NCBI GenBank assembly: GCA_029974635.1
Contig: JARKQY010000014.1
Span: 62,001-126,000, forward strand
DNA length: 64,000 bases
Source: Bacillota bacterium
GTDB lineage: Bacteria; Bacillota; UBA4882; UBA8346
Direction of reading: 5' to 3'
The notes beneath the pieces are model-generated. The model saw only the letters and a program-made list of their open reading frames with translations. It did not search any database and was not told the DNA's origin. The first letter of the stretch is position 1. Each line of letters starts with the position of its first letter. This document shows, piece after piece, positions 53,808 to 63,121 of the stretch. The position numbers were made by a program, and so were the translations under genes.

Positions 53808-56300
53808 TTATCGGTTACCAGAACGTATTGTAAAATAGAAGATTGTCCCCCGGCCGGGTTTCGACTCCACCCAAATCCTGCCTCCGTAACGTTCTACAAT
53901 CTTTTTACAAACCGATAAACCGATTCCGGTGCCTGGATAATCCTTTTTGGAATGTAATCGCTGAAATATCATAAAAATGCGATCCGCATACTGCATATCA
54001 AGTCCAATCCCGTTGTCTTGCACTGTGAACAACCAATCTTCACCGTCGCGAACCGCATCAACCCGTACCACCGGCGGCTCTTGGTCATGAAACTTGATGG
54101 CATTCCCGATTAAGTTCTGAAACAACTGAATCATCTGCCCCGAATCGGCTGTTATTTCCGGCATGTTTCCCTGTATAACAGTAGCCTGGTGCTCTTCAAT
54201 GGCAACTTTCAGATTCACCTTTACGGTTTCCAATATTTGATTCACATCTACCTTTTCGGATGGCTTGGCTATATTGTTTACCCGGGAATATTCCAACAAA
54301 TTATTGATTAAATCAGACATCCGCGCCACGCCGTCAACTGCAAAATTGATAAATTCGTCGGCACCAGCATCGATTTTACCTTTATAGTGATTTTCAATCA
54401 AATGCAGATAAACGGCTAATGCACATAACGGTTGCTGTAAATCCTGCGAAATAATGACTGCAAATTGTTCCAATTCTTGATTCACCCGGGTTAAGGAAGC
54501 AGTCCGTTCATTGAGAAGTTGCTCTTGTTTTTGCAGTTTTTCAAAGATCAGGACCCTTTTTATAGCTCCAGCGATAATCCCGCATAATATCTCACAAATA
54601 AATGAATTATAGAAATAACGTTCAATGGTATTAATATCCATTACTAACAGACCCAATTGTTCACTCCCGAAATACAATGGAAAAACCCCTAAAAGATAAC
54701 ATTTATCTTTGGGAAGCATTTCCGCCGGCGCCAAATAATAGGTAGAGAAACTCACTCCCTCCGGCGGAAGCGGTATCCGGAGCCTTTCCCGAAAAGCCAA
54801 GATAAGCCGGGCGGTTTTATCCGGTCTTTCCGGTTCTTCATAGAGTGATAAATAACAATTTCCAATACCCAATTTCGGTAAATTGATAAACATCCCCTCG
54901 ACTAAATCGGAGAGACTGCTGCCCATGGCCATCATCTGACTGGTAGTATGGAAAATCAAGGTCTGCACTAATACCTGGTAATTCCGGTTCAATTCAGCCT
55001 GAATAATAGCTTCTCCAATTATCAGGCGTGCTTGATGCCACAAGTTTTCCGCAAGATACATATTTGACCTGGTACCGAAATAGGATAGACCGAATTGCTG
55101 CATTGCGGTAATCACATTTTGCCAGGGCCCAAACTCCTGATTCTCCCGTGATAATTTCTGGATAAGTCCTTGTAATGTTTTTAAAAAGTTATCATCAGAA
55201 CAATTCAAAATATCCGTTATAAAACTGTCAATCAGTTGCATGATGGCTTCCCGTATCCGATCCGGATTGTCTTCACCACCAATCGCTTCAATCATAGCCG
55301 GTGCAATCAGCTTACTCCACGTATTCAAATCAACCTTTGCCGTTCCATCCTGAAAACCAGGAATATTTTTTCCGGACTTCACGGTGATTTGGGCAATTGA
55401 TGGTGGAAAACAACCGCATGAATTGCGAGTTATCAATTTTGTAGGGACAAATACATTTTGCGGCGCTGATTTTCCGGAAATGATCCCTAGCAATAATTCA
55501 ACGCCGCGTTTTCCCATATCATAGACGGATTGATGTACGGTGGTTAATGGACAAACCAAATATTTTGCCCAGTTTTGGTCATCAAATCCGGTCACTGCAA
55601 TATCATCGGGAACTTTGATCTCCCGGCTATGCAGTTCTTCCAGCGCACCTTTCGCCAAGACGTCATTGGCTGCAACTATCACATCGATAATCGTTTTTCG
55701 TTGATCCAGGTATACCTTGACGGCTTCGGCCGCCGTCTCTTCTTGTGAGAATCTTCCGGATGTGATTAAATCGGAGTCAAATGAAATATCATTTTCCGCC
55801 AACACTGTACGGTAAATATTATACCGTTCCCTGGCGTCTACAGTATCCTCGGAACCCCCAATAAACGCAAGGCGACGATACCCATGGTCATGAATCAAAT
55901 GGCTTAACAACTCCCGGAAACCGGATTCATTATCCGCCCCTACACTAGCTATCCCATCAAATTTATCAGCGATGACAACCAGCGGCAGACAGCAATAACG
56001 GTCCAATAGTTTGGAATCACCACCAAAAGCGGTAATGGGAGCCGCAATGATTAATCCGTCCAAAACCTCGGGCCTGGCCAATTCATAAGCGATATTCGCG
56101 GGTCTTTCCAATAAATCCGGCGAATTCAAAGTTCTGCCCAAAAAGCAAAACAGATTGACTCCGTATTTGCTGGCGGCACAGTGAATCCCGCTTAACATTT
56201 CATAATGAAAGCTGTAGTTAATGCTCCCGATAAAAAAACCGATGGTAATGGGCGATCTCACAGACCTGTCGCTTGGAGGTTTACAACTCATACAATTCAT
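53808..56300 (-). CDS. LacI-type sensor/histidine kinase fusion HK-C (phospho-acceptor His replaced by Gln)
   Basis: An 830-residue paralogue of HK-A/B/D with the same domain order. The PBP-like domain starts TIGFFIGSINYSFHYEML and ends at ITRNSCGCFP; GFDDQNWAKYLVCPLTTVHQ is the typical LacI-type segment. The H-box reads ISQDLQQPL, with Q619 (CAG at 54444-54446) in place of His. N-, G1- and G2-boxes are intact ([39 protein letters not shown]). AAAGGTGG lies 8 nt before the ATG. A 378-base gap separates it from HK-B, so it may have its own promoter. Confidence 0.9.
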   Translation of the reverse strand: MNCMSCKPPSDRSVRSPITIGFFIGSINYSFHYEMLSGIHCAASKYGVNLFCFLGRTLNSPDLLERPANIAYELARPEVLDGLIIAAPITAFGGDSKLLDRYCCLPLVVIADKFDGIASVGADNESGFRELLSHLIHDHGYRRLAFIGGSEDTVDARERYNIYRTVLAENDISFDSDLITSGRFSQEETAAEAVKVYLDQRKTIIDVIVAANDVLAKGALEELHSREIKVPDDIAVTGFDDQNWAKYLVCPLTTVHQSVYDMGKRGVELLLGIISGKSAPQNVFVPTKLITRNSCGCFPPSIAQITVKSGKNIPGFQDGTAKVDLNTWSKLIAPAMIEAIGGEDNPDRIREAIMQLIDSFITDILNCSDDNFLKTLQGLIQKLSRENQEFGPWQNVITAMQQFGLSYFGTRSNMYLAENLWHQARLIIGEAIIQAELNRNYQVLVQTLIFHTTSQMMAMGSSLSDLVEGMFINLPKLGIGNCYLSLYEEPERPDKTARLILAFRERLRIPLPPEGVSFSTYYLAPAEMLPKDKCYLLGVFPLYFGSEQLGLLVMDINTIERYFYNSFICEILCGIIAGAIKRVLIFEKLQKQEQLLNERTASLTRVNQELEQFAVIISQDLQQPLCALAVYLHLIENHYKGKIDAGADEFINFAVDGVARMSDLINNLLEYSRVNNIAKPSEKVDVNQILETVKVNLKVAIEEHQATVIQGNMPEITADSGQMIQLFQNLIGNAIKFHDQEPPVVRVDAVRDGEDWLFTVQDNGIGLDMQYADRIFMIFQRLHSKKDYPGTGIGLSVCKKIVERYGGRIWVESKPGRGTIFYFTIRSGNR

Positions 56301-56678
56301 TCAAACATCCACCTTTCGGCATCATGACCCTTTAGACTTGAAGGCCATGATTTAGAAGTGATGTGAAAAAGGTTCCTTTCAGTAAAACAAAAATGATTCA
56401 TCTTGCTTTTTCACCCAACTTCTATTAGGAAGAAGTATGCACTTTTTGTCAAGAATAGGGTTGATCACACTCCTTTTCGTCAGCGCCGATTATGCAGGTA
56501 TTGCTATTCTTATCACCCCGTCATATAGTTCAACTTAAATTCGGCAAGCAACTTTAAAAGCCAACTCTATTCAAGACTTGCCGAATTACAAGTAATAAAC
56601 CCGGTTCGGCAATTTTTTCTAAGCGTGATTCAAAAAATCCAATTGTACTTTAACGTCCCAGGGACGTTACGACGAAAT
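56301..56678. other. Intergenic region with three-arm hairpin set
   Basis: 378 bases between HK-B and HK-C. AATTCGGCAAG (56538-56548) pairs with CTTGCCGAATT (56577-56587); the latter also contains TTGCCGAA (56578-56585), which pairs with TTCGGCAA (56605-56612) followed by six T on the plus strand, a terminator-like structure. A separate 19-bp palindrome TAACGTCCC-A-GGGACGTTA sits at 56651-56669. No coding region is seen. Confidence 0.6.
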
Positions 56679-59129
56679 TCAAGTGATTCGCGGGTCGGTT
56701 CGAATGGTGAAAAAAAAGGTGGATCCTTTTCCGGGGACTGACTCAACCCAAATCCGGCCGCCATGGCGTTCCACAATCTTCTTACAAACCGAAAGACCGA
56801 TCCCTGTACCGGGATATTCGTCTTTGCTGTGCAAACGGTGAAAAATCAAAAAAATCTTATTGGCATATTCCATATCCAACCCGATTCCATTATCCCGTAT
56901 GGAAAATAGCCACCCATTCCGTTGTCGTTCCGCGCTTACGCAAATCTCCGGAGGTTCTTCCCCATGGAATTTAATCGCGTTACCGATTAAATTTTGAAAT
57001 AACTGTACCATCTGTCCCGGATCGGCCGTCAATGTAGGCATTACCTCATGATGGACATTGGCGCAGCTCTCTTCAATAGCCACTTTTAGATTTAATCTTA
57101 CTTGGTTCATTATCTCGGTAAAGTCGACGGATTCAAAGGGTTTACCCTGACTGCCCGTTCTTGAATATATCAACATGTCATCTATTAACCGGTGCATCCG
57201 GAAAGCACCATCCACGGCATAATTGATGAACTCGTCGGCATCGGAGTCCAATTTTCCTTTGTAACGGCGTTCAATAAGTTGTAAATAGCCGGTAACCATC
57301 CGCAACGGTTCCTGTAAATCATGGGAGGCAATATAGGCCAGTTGTTCCAATTCATTGTTTATCATTGCTAAAGCCGCCGCCCGCTCCTCCAGTAGCTCTT
57401 CCTTCTCCTGCAATTTTTCAACCAGCAAACCGCCTTTGATTGCGCTGCTGATAATTCCTCTCAAGGTTTCATAAATATGTCCGGCGACAGGAGTCACGTC
57501 AATAACCATAAATCCTAATTGCTCCGTTCCAAAATACAACGGAAACACTCCCAGCGTGTATGATCTCTCATCCATGGCAAATTGCGGCGGGATAATTTGG
57601 CAGGTTGGAAAGCGCAGGCCTTTCGGTTCCATGGCAACTCGTCCCCGGGTATTGAAAGCCAATATCAAGCGGGACCAGCCAGTAGGTTTTTTCGGGTTTT
57701 CATATAGGGAAAGAAAACAACAATGAATCCCCAGACTCGGTAAATGAATGTGCAGGGCATCCAGTAATTGTGGTAGATTATAGGTGGTTTCAACGATCTG
57801 ACTGATGGAATGTAAGGAACCTACCCGGTCATACGTGGAGGTAACATGCCTGATATCGGTTTGCATAGTCATTTCTCCAATCAGAATCCGCGCTTGATGC
57901 CACAGGTTTTCCCCTCTAAAAACCGCCGGTTTGCTTTGGCAACACATACGTCCGTAATGTTGCATAACTGTAATGACATTTTGCCAGACATCTGTCTTAT
58001 AACCATGCTGGATTGATTTATGTAAAATAATTTTTAAAATTTGTAAAAAATTATGGCTGGCTTCCGTTTGTATATCTCCTAAAAAAGTATCGCGGAGTTG
58101 TTGACACCAGTCCTTGGCCATTGGAGAGTGCAGGTCATTTAACGCCAAAACCATTTCGGAAAGTATTGCCTGGGACCATGATTCCGCAGACGCCTTTGAT
58201 TCGACAATGGCTGCTCCGGTAACGTGTTTAGAAAAACAGCCGCACGAACGGCGGATGATAACTTCCGTGGGCAATAAAGTCTCTTCCGGAACGCTATCAC
58301 CTTGAAGCTGCGCCAACAAAATCTCTACTGCATACTTCCCTTGTTGATAAACTGATTGATGTACGGTTGTCAGCGGTGGAATGAAATATTTCGCCCATTC
58401 TTGATCATCAAAACCAGTGACCGCAATATCATCCGGTATCCGTATCCCCCGTCTCCTTAACTCGAAAACGGCTCCTATTGCCAAAATATCGTTTGCCGCA
58501 ACAACCGCATCAAATTCGGCCTTGCGTTCATCCAGTATTGTTTTAATCGCTTCACTGCCTGATGATTCCAAATGAAAAAGTCCCCAGGTCATCAATTCTG
58601 GATTTACCGGAATTCCAAAATAAGTAAGCAATTCCGTATAAATCTGTTGGCGCCGCTGGGAATCCTCATTATGCTCCGGACCGCCGATATATGCCAGACG
58701 GCGATAACTATGGTCTTTTATCAAATGGGTCAATAAAGCCCGGAATCCAATATCATTATCCGTTTTTATGCTGGGAACCCCGTTTAACTCCATGGCAATA
58801 ATTACTTTTGCCAGATTACCGTAGCGGTCAAAAAAACTGGTGTCTTTGTCGAATACGGTGAGCGATCCGGTTAAAATAATACCATCCACATTTTCCGGTC
58901 CAATAAATTCATAAACAATGTTTCCCGAAAGATCCAACGGATCAGGCGAGTGCATCTGCTTCCCGGGAAAACAAATCAAATTCACCCCGTGCTCGGCGGC
59001 GGCATCATTAATACCGGACCACATGGGGAAATAGTAATTGCTGATCAAATCACTCACCAGAAATCCAATGGTTGGTTTGTTTCTGCGATAAACTGGTGAT
59101 TCTTTTGGATTGGCGGGATTCCGGACCAT
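56679..59129 (-). CDS. LacI-type sensor/histidine kinase fusion HK-B
   Basis: An 816-residue cytosolic sensor kinase. PBP-like sugar domain (about 20-300: TIGFLVSDLISNYYFPMWSG, GFDDQEWAKYFIPPLTTVHQ) ending in IRRSCGCFS; helical middle region; GAF-like domain (about 430-565); coiled coil; H-box with intact His ([14 protein letters not shown]603); HATPase with [22 protein letters not shown] and PGTGIGLSVCKKIV. There is no HTH, signal peptide or membrane segment. The start may be the ATG at 59129 (GGAG 9 nt upstream) or one at 59144 that abuts the RR2 stop. It should autophosphorylate and pass phosphate to RR1/RR2. Confidence 0.92.
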   Translation of the reverse strand: MVRNPANPKESPVYRRNKPTIGFLVSDLISNYYFPMWSGINDAAAEHGVNLICFPGKQMHSPDPLDLSGNIVYEFIGPENVDGIILTGSLTVFDKDTSFFDRYGNLAKVIIAMELNGVPSIKTDNDIGFRALLTHLIKDHSYRRLAYIGGPEHNEDSQRRQQIYTELLTYFGIPVNPELMTWGLFHLESSGSEAIKTILDERKAEFDAVVAANDILAIGAVFELRRRGIRIPDDIAVTGFDDQEWAKYFIPPLTTVHQSVYQQGKYAVEILLAQLQGDSVPEETLLPTEVIIRRSCGCFSKHVTGAAIVESKASAESWSQAILSEMVLALNDLHSPMAKDWCQQLRDTFLGDIQTEASHNFLQILKIILHKSIQHGYKTDVWQNVITVMQHYGRMCCQSKPAVFRGENLWHQARILIGEMTMQTDIRHVTSTYDRVGSLHSISQIVETTYNLPQLLDALHIHLPSLGIHCCFLSLYENPKKPTGWSRLILAFNTRGRVAMEPKGLRFPTCQIIPPQFAMDERSYTLGVFPLYFGTEQLGFMVIDVTPVAGHIYETLRGIISSAIKGGLLVEKLQEKEELLEERAAALAMINNELEQLAYIASHDLQEPLRMVTGYLQLIERRYKGKLDSDADEFINYAVDGAFRMHRLIDDMLIYSRTGSQGKPFESVDFTEIMNQVRLNLKVAIEESCANVHHEVMPTLTADPGQMVQLFQNLIGNAIKFHGEEPPEICVSAERQRNGWLFSIRDNGIGLDMEYANKIFLIFHRLHSKDEYPGTGIGLSVCKKIVERHGGRIWVESVPGKGSTFFFTIRTDPRIT

Positions 59130-59144
59130 ATAATGGTTCTCCAT

Positions 59145-59591
59145 TTACTCGGTTGGTAATTTAACGATGGTAAGCCAAAAATTCTCGATGGATTGAACCA
59201 CTTTCATGAACTCGTCAAACCCGATGGGCTTGTTGATATAACAATTGGCGTTATAATTATACGCCTTTAAAATGTCTTCTTCCGCCTGTGAGGTCGTTAA
59301 AATTACTACTGGAATCCGGCGTAATTTGGGATCTGCCTTAATCTCCTCCAAAACCTGGCGTCCGTCTTTACGGGGCAGATTTAAGTCCAATAGCACCAGA
59401 TCGGGACGTACAGCATTTGAATACTTCCCTTCCCTACGCAAAAATGCAAGGGCTTCAACTCCGTCACCAACTACATTCAAATTATTATGAACTTTGCCAT
59501 CCTTAAAAGCTTCCGTAGTCAAACGAACATCGCCGGGATTGTCCTCAACCAGCAAAATCTCAATTGGTTTATTCGTTTCCTCCATGCCCAT
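59145..59591 (-). CDS. Rcp1-like single-domain response regulator (RR2)
   Basis: A 148-residue receiver nearly identical in plan to RR1: [20 protein letters not shown], phospho-Asp in [26 protein letters not shown], ending [11 protein letters not shown]. The ATG at 59591 has GGGGGAG 6 nt upstream and overlaps the end of HK-A by 23 bases, so RR2 is probably translated together with that kinase. HK-B begins directly after it. Confidence 0.94.
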   Translation of the reverse strand: MGMEETNKPIEILLVEDNPGDVRLTTEAFKDGKVHNNLNVVGDGVEALAFLRREGKYSNAVRPDLVLLDLNLPRKDGRQVLEEIKADPKLRRIPVVILTTSQAEEDILKAYNYNANCYINKPIGFDEFMKVVQSIENFWLTIVKLPTE

Positions 59592-62058
59592 TTTGATCTC
59601 CCCCTTCAGTTCGAATTGTGAAGTAAAAGGTAGCGCCTTTTCCCGGTTCCGAAACCACCCAAATCCGGCCATTATGACGTTCAACGATTCGTTTGCAAAC
59701 CGCCAAACCAATGCCAGTACCGGTATACTCTCCCTTACTGTGCAACCGCTGGAAAATTTGAAATATACGTTCGGCATGCTGCATATCCAATCCGATTCCA
59801 TTATCCTGGACTGAAAACTGCCAGCCGTCCGGTTGGCGTTCGGCCGCGATATGGACTTTCGGGGTTTTATCGCTGTGGAACTTGATAGCATTAGCGATTA
59901 AATTTTGAAACAACTGTAGTAACTGGCTAGGATCGGCAATTAATGTAGGTAGCGTGCCATTTGTTACTTTCGCGCCGGCTTCTGTCATAATTATTTTCAA
60001 GTTGGCGCGAGCCCGGTCAATAACCGCCGAACAGTCAACCGGTTCAAAAGGTTTACCCCGGGTGCTGACCCTGGAATAAGCCAATAAATCATTGATCAAG
60101 TTTTGCATCCGCACCGCGCCGTCCACGGCAAATCCGATAAACTCATCGGCATTGCTGTCCAGTTTGCCTTTATAGCGTCTTTCCAATAATTGCAGGTAAC
60201 TTGCGACCATGCGGAGCGGTTCCTGCAAATCATGAGAGGCAACATACGCAAACTGTTCCAATTCGGCATTGGAACGGATCAATGATTCAGCCCGTTGTTC
60301 CAGCTCACTCTCTTTTTTGATCAGCTCCTTGACAAGACCGGCCCCTTTGATGGCGCTACTCAGCAAGATTCGTAACGATTCGTAAACCTGGTGTTGCTTG
60401 GGGTCAACGTTAAAAATGGCGAGCCCCAGCTGTTCCTCCCGGAAGTAAAGCGGCTCAACGACTAATGCATATTGTTTATCTTTCGCCAGTAAATCTTCGG
60501 GTATCAGCTTTCTGGTTGAGAAGCGAATCCCTGTCTCCCCCACGTCTATCAATCCGGATTCATCATATGCCATGATTAACCGGGACCACTCCGGAGGATT
60601 GGCCTCTTTTTCATACAGAGACAGATAACAACTTGTGATTCCCAGTTTCGGAAATTCCTCCACTACAACCCGGGTCAATTTATCAAGGTCAAAAGTGGTT
60701 TGAATTACTTCGCTAACCTTCCCCAATATGTAAGCCTGCCGGTCAGTCCGAGCGCTCTGACTGGTTTGGATCCGCTGGGCAACCTCGGCAATCAATACCC
60801 GCCCTTGTTGCAACAGATTTTCCACCCGGAACAACTCGGAGTCGTCCTCGATGCAGGGTATGGCGTAACGCCGCAAGCAGGATATAACTTCCTGCCAAAT
60901 CATGACATTATGTTCGATAATGGCCAGTTGATCCATGATATAATTCAAGGTTAACAAAAACTTACGGGGCGATTCATTCTTTATTTCCAGCACCAGAGCG
61001 TCAAATAATTGTCCCGACCATTCAGGGGTGGTGGGGGTGACCTCGGTACTCAAAATTTCATTGATTTCGGCGATAATGGCTTCCCGTTTAGCCAGCATTC
61101 CGCTTGCCAATGTTTCTGTCGTTAAAGGCGGATCGAGGCGTGCTTTTAAAACAGCCTGTGATAAACAGCCGCAAGAATGGCGAACCACCATTTCATTGGG
61201 ATAACTGATACGGCTGGGCGGTTTTTCACTCCTAACAAGTGCTAAAACGACTTCCACCGCCTGTTTTCCGATTTTGTAAGCCGGCTGACGGACCGTTGTC
61301 AGACTTGGCAAAATACTTTTGGCCCAGTATTGATCGTCATAACCGACCAACGCCACATCGTTAGGTACTAATATGCCCCGCGCCTGCAATTCCCCCAACG
61401 CTCCCACGGCAAGTACATCATTGGCTGCCACTACCGCATCGAACTCGACTTTCCGTTCATCCAGCAGGATACGGATTCCTGCGGCGGCTGATTCACGTAT
61501 CCCGAAGTACCCTTGTACAACCAGATTGGGATCAAAAGGGATTCCATACTCGGCTAATGTTTTCACATAAATATTATAGCGGCTTTCAGCATCGGGAACA
61601 CCTTCCGTACCACGAATAAATGCCAGCCGCTTGTATCCGTGAACATTGATTAAATGCGCCAACAAATCCCGCATTCCCTGTTCATTATCTACAGTGATAC
61701 AATGTGTCTCCTCCAATTCCCAAGAAACGGTTACCAATGGCAAAGGATGATAATGCTTGAAATAATTAAGATCTTTCGCTAATTCAGTAATGGAAGCAAA
61801 AACTATGATACCGTCAACATTATTTTTATCAACAAAATCATAGATTAGATTGCCTTGGGATTCATAATCCGCGGTAGCATCAACCCCGCCTCCCGCAAAA
61901 ATAATTAATTGAGCTCCTTGTTCCTTGGCCGCATCATATATACCCGTAAATAATGGCAAATGATAGGCATGTGCCAGGCTCTCAATAAAAAAACCGATTC
62001 TTGGAACGGCCGGATTATCTTCCCCTTGTGGTAAACCCTTCGCCTGATTTTCCTTCAC
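59569..62058 (-). CDS. LacI-type sensor/histidine kinase fusion HK-A
   Basis: An 829-residue protein, first of the kinase series in the direction of transcription. PBP-like domain (about 18-300: [40 protein letters not shown]) ending in VRHSCGCLS; helical linker; GAF-like domain (about 440-575); coiled coil ([18 protein letters not shown]); intact H-box [13 protein letters not shown] (H609); HATPase with [22 protein letters not shown] and [22 protein letters not shown] start at 62058 with GGTGAAG upstream. It shares a 23-base overlap with RR2, its most likely partner. Confidence 0.92.
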   Translation of the reverse strand: MKENQAKGLPQGEDNPAVPRIGFFIESLAHAYHLPLFTGIYDAAKEQGAQLIIFAGGGVDATADYESQGNLIYDFVDKNNVDGIIVFASITELAKDLNYFKHYHPLPLVTVSWELEETHCITVDNEQGMRDLLAHLINVHGYKRLAFIRGTEGVPDAESRYNIYVKTLAEYGIPFDPNLVVQGYFGIRESAAAGIRILLDERKVEFDAVVAANDVLAVGALGELQARGILVPNDVALVGYDDQYWAKSILPSLTTVRQPAYKIGKQAVEVVLALVRSEKPPSRISYPNEMVVRHSCGCLSQAVLKARLDPPLTTETLASGMLAKREAIIAEINEILSTEVTPTTPEWSGQLFDALVLEIKNESPRKFLLTLNYIMDQLAIIEHNVMIWQEVISCLRRYAIPCIEDDSELFRVENLLQQGRVLIAEVAQRIQTSQSARTDRQAYILGKVSEVIQTTFDLDKLTRVVVEEFPKLGITSCYLSLYEKEANPPEWSRLIMAYDESGLIDVGETGIRFSTRKLIPEDLLAKDKQYALVVEPLYFREEQLGLAIFNVDPKQHQVYESLRILLSSAIKGAGLVKELIKKESELEQRAESLIRSNAELEQFAYVASHDLQEPLRMVASYLQLLERRYKGKLDSNADEFIGFAVDGAVRMQNLINDLLAYSRVSTRGKPFEPVDCSAVIDRARANLKIIMTEAGAKVTNGTLPTLIADPSQLLQLFQNLIANAIKFHSDKTPKVHIAAERQPDGWQFSVQDNGIGLDMQHAERIFQIFQRLHSKGEYTGTGIGLAVCKRIVERHNGRIWVVSEPGKGATFYFTIRTEGGDQNGHGGNE

Positions 62059-62548
62059 AGCGCTTCACCACCGATTATGATCTAAAAAAAATACCCACTA
62101 AGATTAATAATCGTCAAATTTATTGATTTTCTTAAGCAATCTTCACTTTTCCACAGTACTACTACTAAAAGCGATGAAAACAAGATTCCAGCGGCGTATA
62201 TAAAGATAATTGATGATAAAGATAAATCAGCAAAATAGAGTTTACGTCGCGTCCCTTGGGACGCAAAGGAACGGAGGGACGAGCGGCAACGCAAGACGCC
62301 GTTTTTCACGGCGCACCAAATAAACCGGCAAATTTCTCTACCATCACCTGAGTTGTCTTTATAATCAGTTAAAATAAATTCGAAAACAAAAAGGGTAAAC
62401 AAACCGGAGACCAGAATATATATCATTATTGTAGCATAGCTACAATTCAAAATTATCCCCAAAAGTTTGCTTTGGAAAGCAAACTTTTTATGGATAATTA
62501 TATTGGTAGCGTAAATGCAATGGCAATTATTATGCAGGAGGGATTTTC
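62059..62548. other. Hairpin-rich intergenic region between HK-A and pncA
   Basis: 490 bases between divergent genes. It contains GCGTCCC-TT-GGGACGC (62249-62264), CGCCG/CGGCG (62297-62301, 62309-62313), ATTGTAGC-ata-GCTACAAT (62428-62446) and a ~49-bp palindrome (62451-62499). A 126-codon minus-strand frame (62082-62462) reads through these repeats and is not called. A weak minus-strand promoter TTGACG (62112-62117), 18 nt, TATTTT (62088-62093) could serve HK-A. Confidence 0.55.
62451..62499. repeat. Palindromic intergenic repeat, copy 2
   Basis: AATTATCC ... AAAAGTTTGCTTT / AAAGCAAACTTTT ... GGATAATT, a 13-bp perfect inner stem plus 8-bp outer stem. A diverged copy is at 53737-53782. It lies in the pncA leader. 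Confidence 0.7.
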
Positions 62549-63121
62549 ATGGATAATGCGCTCATTGTAGTCGATCTTCAAAATGATTTTTGTCCGGACG
62601 GAGTTTTACCGGTGGCGGACGGAGATAAGATCGTTCCGATAATCAATAATTTAATTCCACTCTTTGAGGTTGTCATCTATACCAGGGATTGGCATCCGGA
62701 AAATCATATCAGTTTTGCCGCTTCGCCCCAATTTACGGATAAATCATGGCCGGTTCATTGTGTAGCTAATACCCACGGCGCCGATTTTCACCCCGACCTC
62801 TTTTTCAATTTAAACGCGGTAGTTATTGACAAAGGAACCGAACCCGATATCGAAGCTTACAGCGGTTTCGAGGGAACCAATCTGGCCAAGAACTTACATA
62901 AACTTGGTATTAATACTGTCTTTATAACCGGACTAGCTACCGATTATTGTGTGAAAGCCACTGCTCTGGACGCGGTTAAAGAAGGTTTTAAAGTTTACCT
63001 GGTTGCCGATGCCGTTAAAGGAGTTGATAACCCTCCCGGGACCGTGGCGAACGCGTTAACCGAGATGAAACAGGCCGGAGTTATTGCCATAAACGCGGCC
63101 GAGGTCCGGCAATATGTGTAA
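62549..63121 (+). CDS. pncA: Nicotinamidase
   Basis: A 190-residue isochorismatase-fold hydrolase that converts nicotinamide to nicotinate. The catalytic triad is visible as D9 (IVVDLQNDF), K95 (VIDKGTEPD) and C134 (ATDYCVKATALDA). The metal site D47-x-H49 with H53 (RDWHPENHISF) is also present. GGAGG precedes the ATG. It overlaps pncB by 8 bases, forming a two-gene NAD salvage operon. Confidence 0.96.
   Translation: MDNALIVVDLQNDFCPDGVLPVADGDKIVPIINNLIPLFEVVIYTRDWHPENHISFAASPQFTDKSWPVHCVANTHGADFHPDLFFNLNAVVIDKGTEPDIEAYSGFEGTNLAKNLHKLGINTVFITGLATDYCVKATALDAVKEGFKVYLVADAVKGVDNPPGTVANALTEMKQAGVIAINAAEVRQYV

Noticed and set aside
49380-62058. The four large fusions as ordinary LacI repressors or transmembrane receptors
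   Set aside because: No helix-turn-helix precedes the ligand domain and no signal peptide or membrane segment is visible; the C-termini carry histidine-kinase ATP-binding boxes.
62082-62462. 126-codon minus-strand open frame upstream of HK-A
   Set aside because: It reads through several palindromic repeats, yields no recognisable domain and has no good ribosome site; the openness is explained by repeat sequence.
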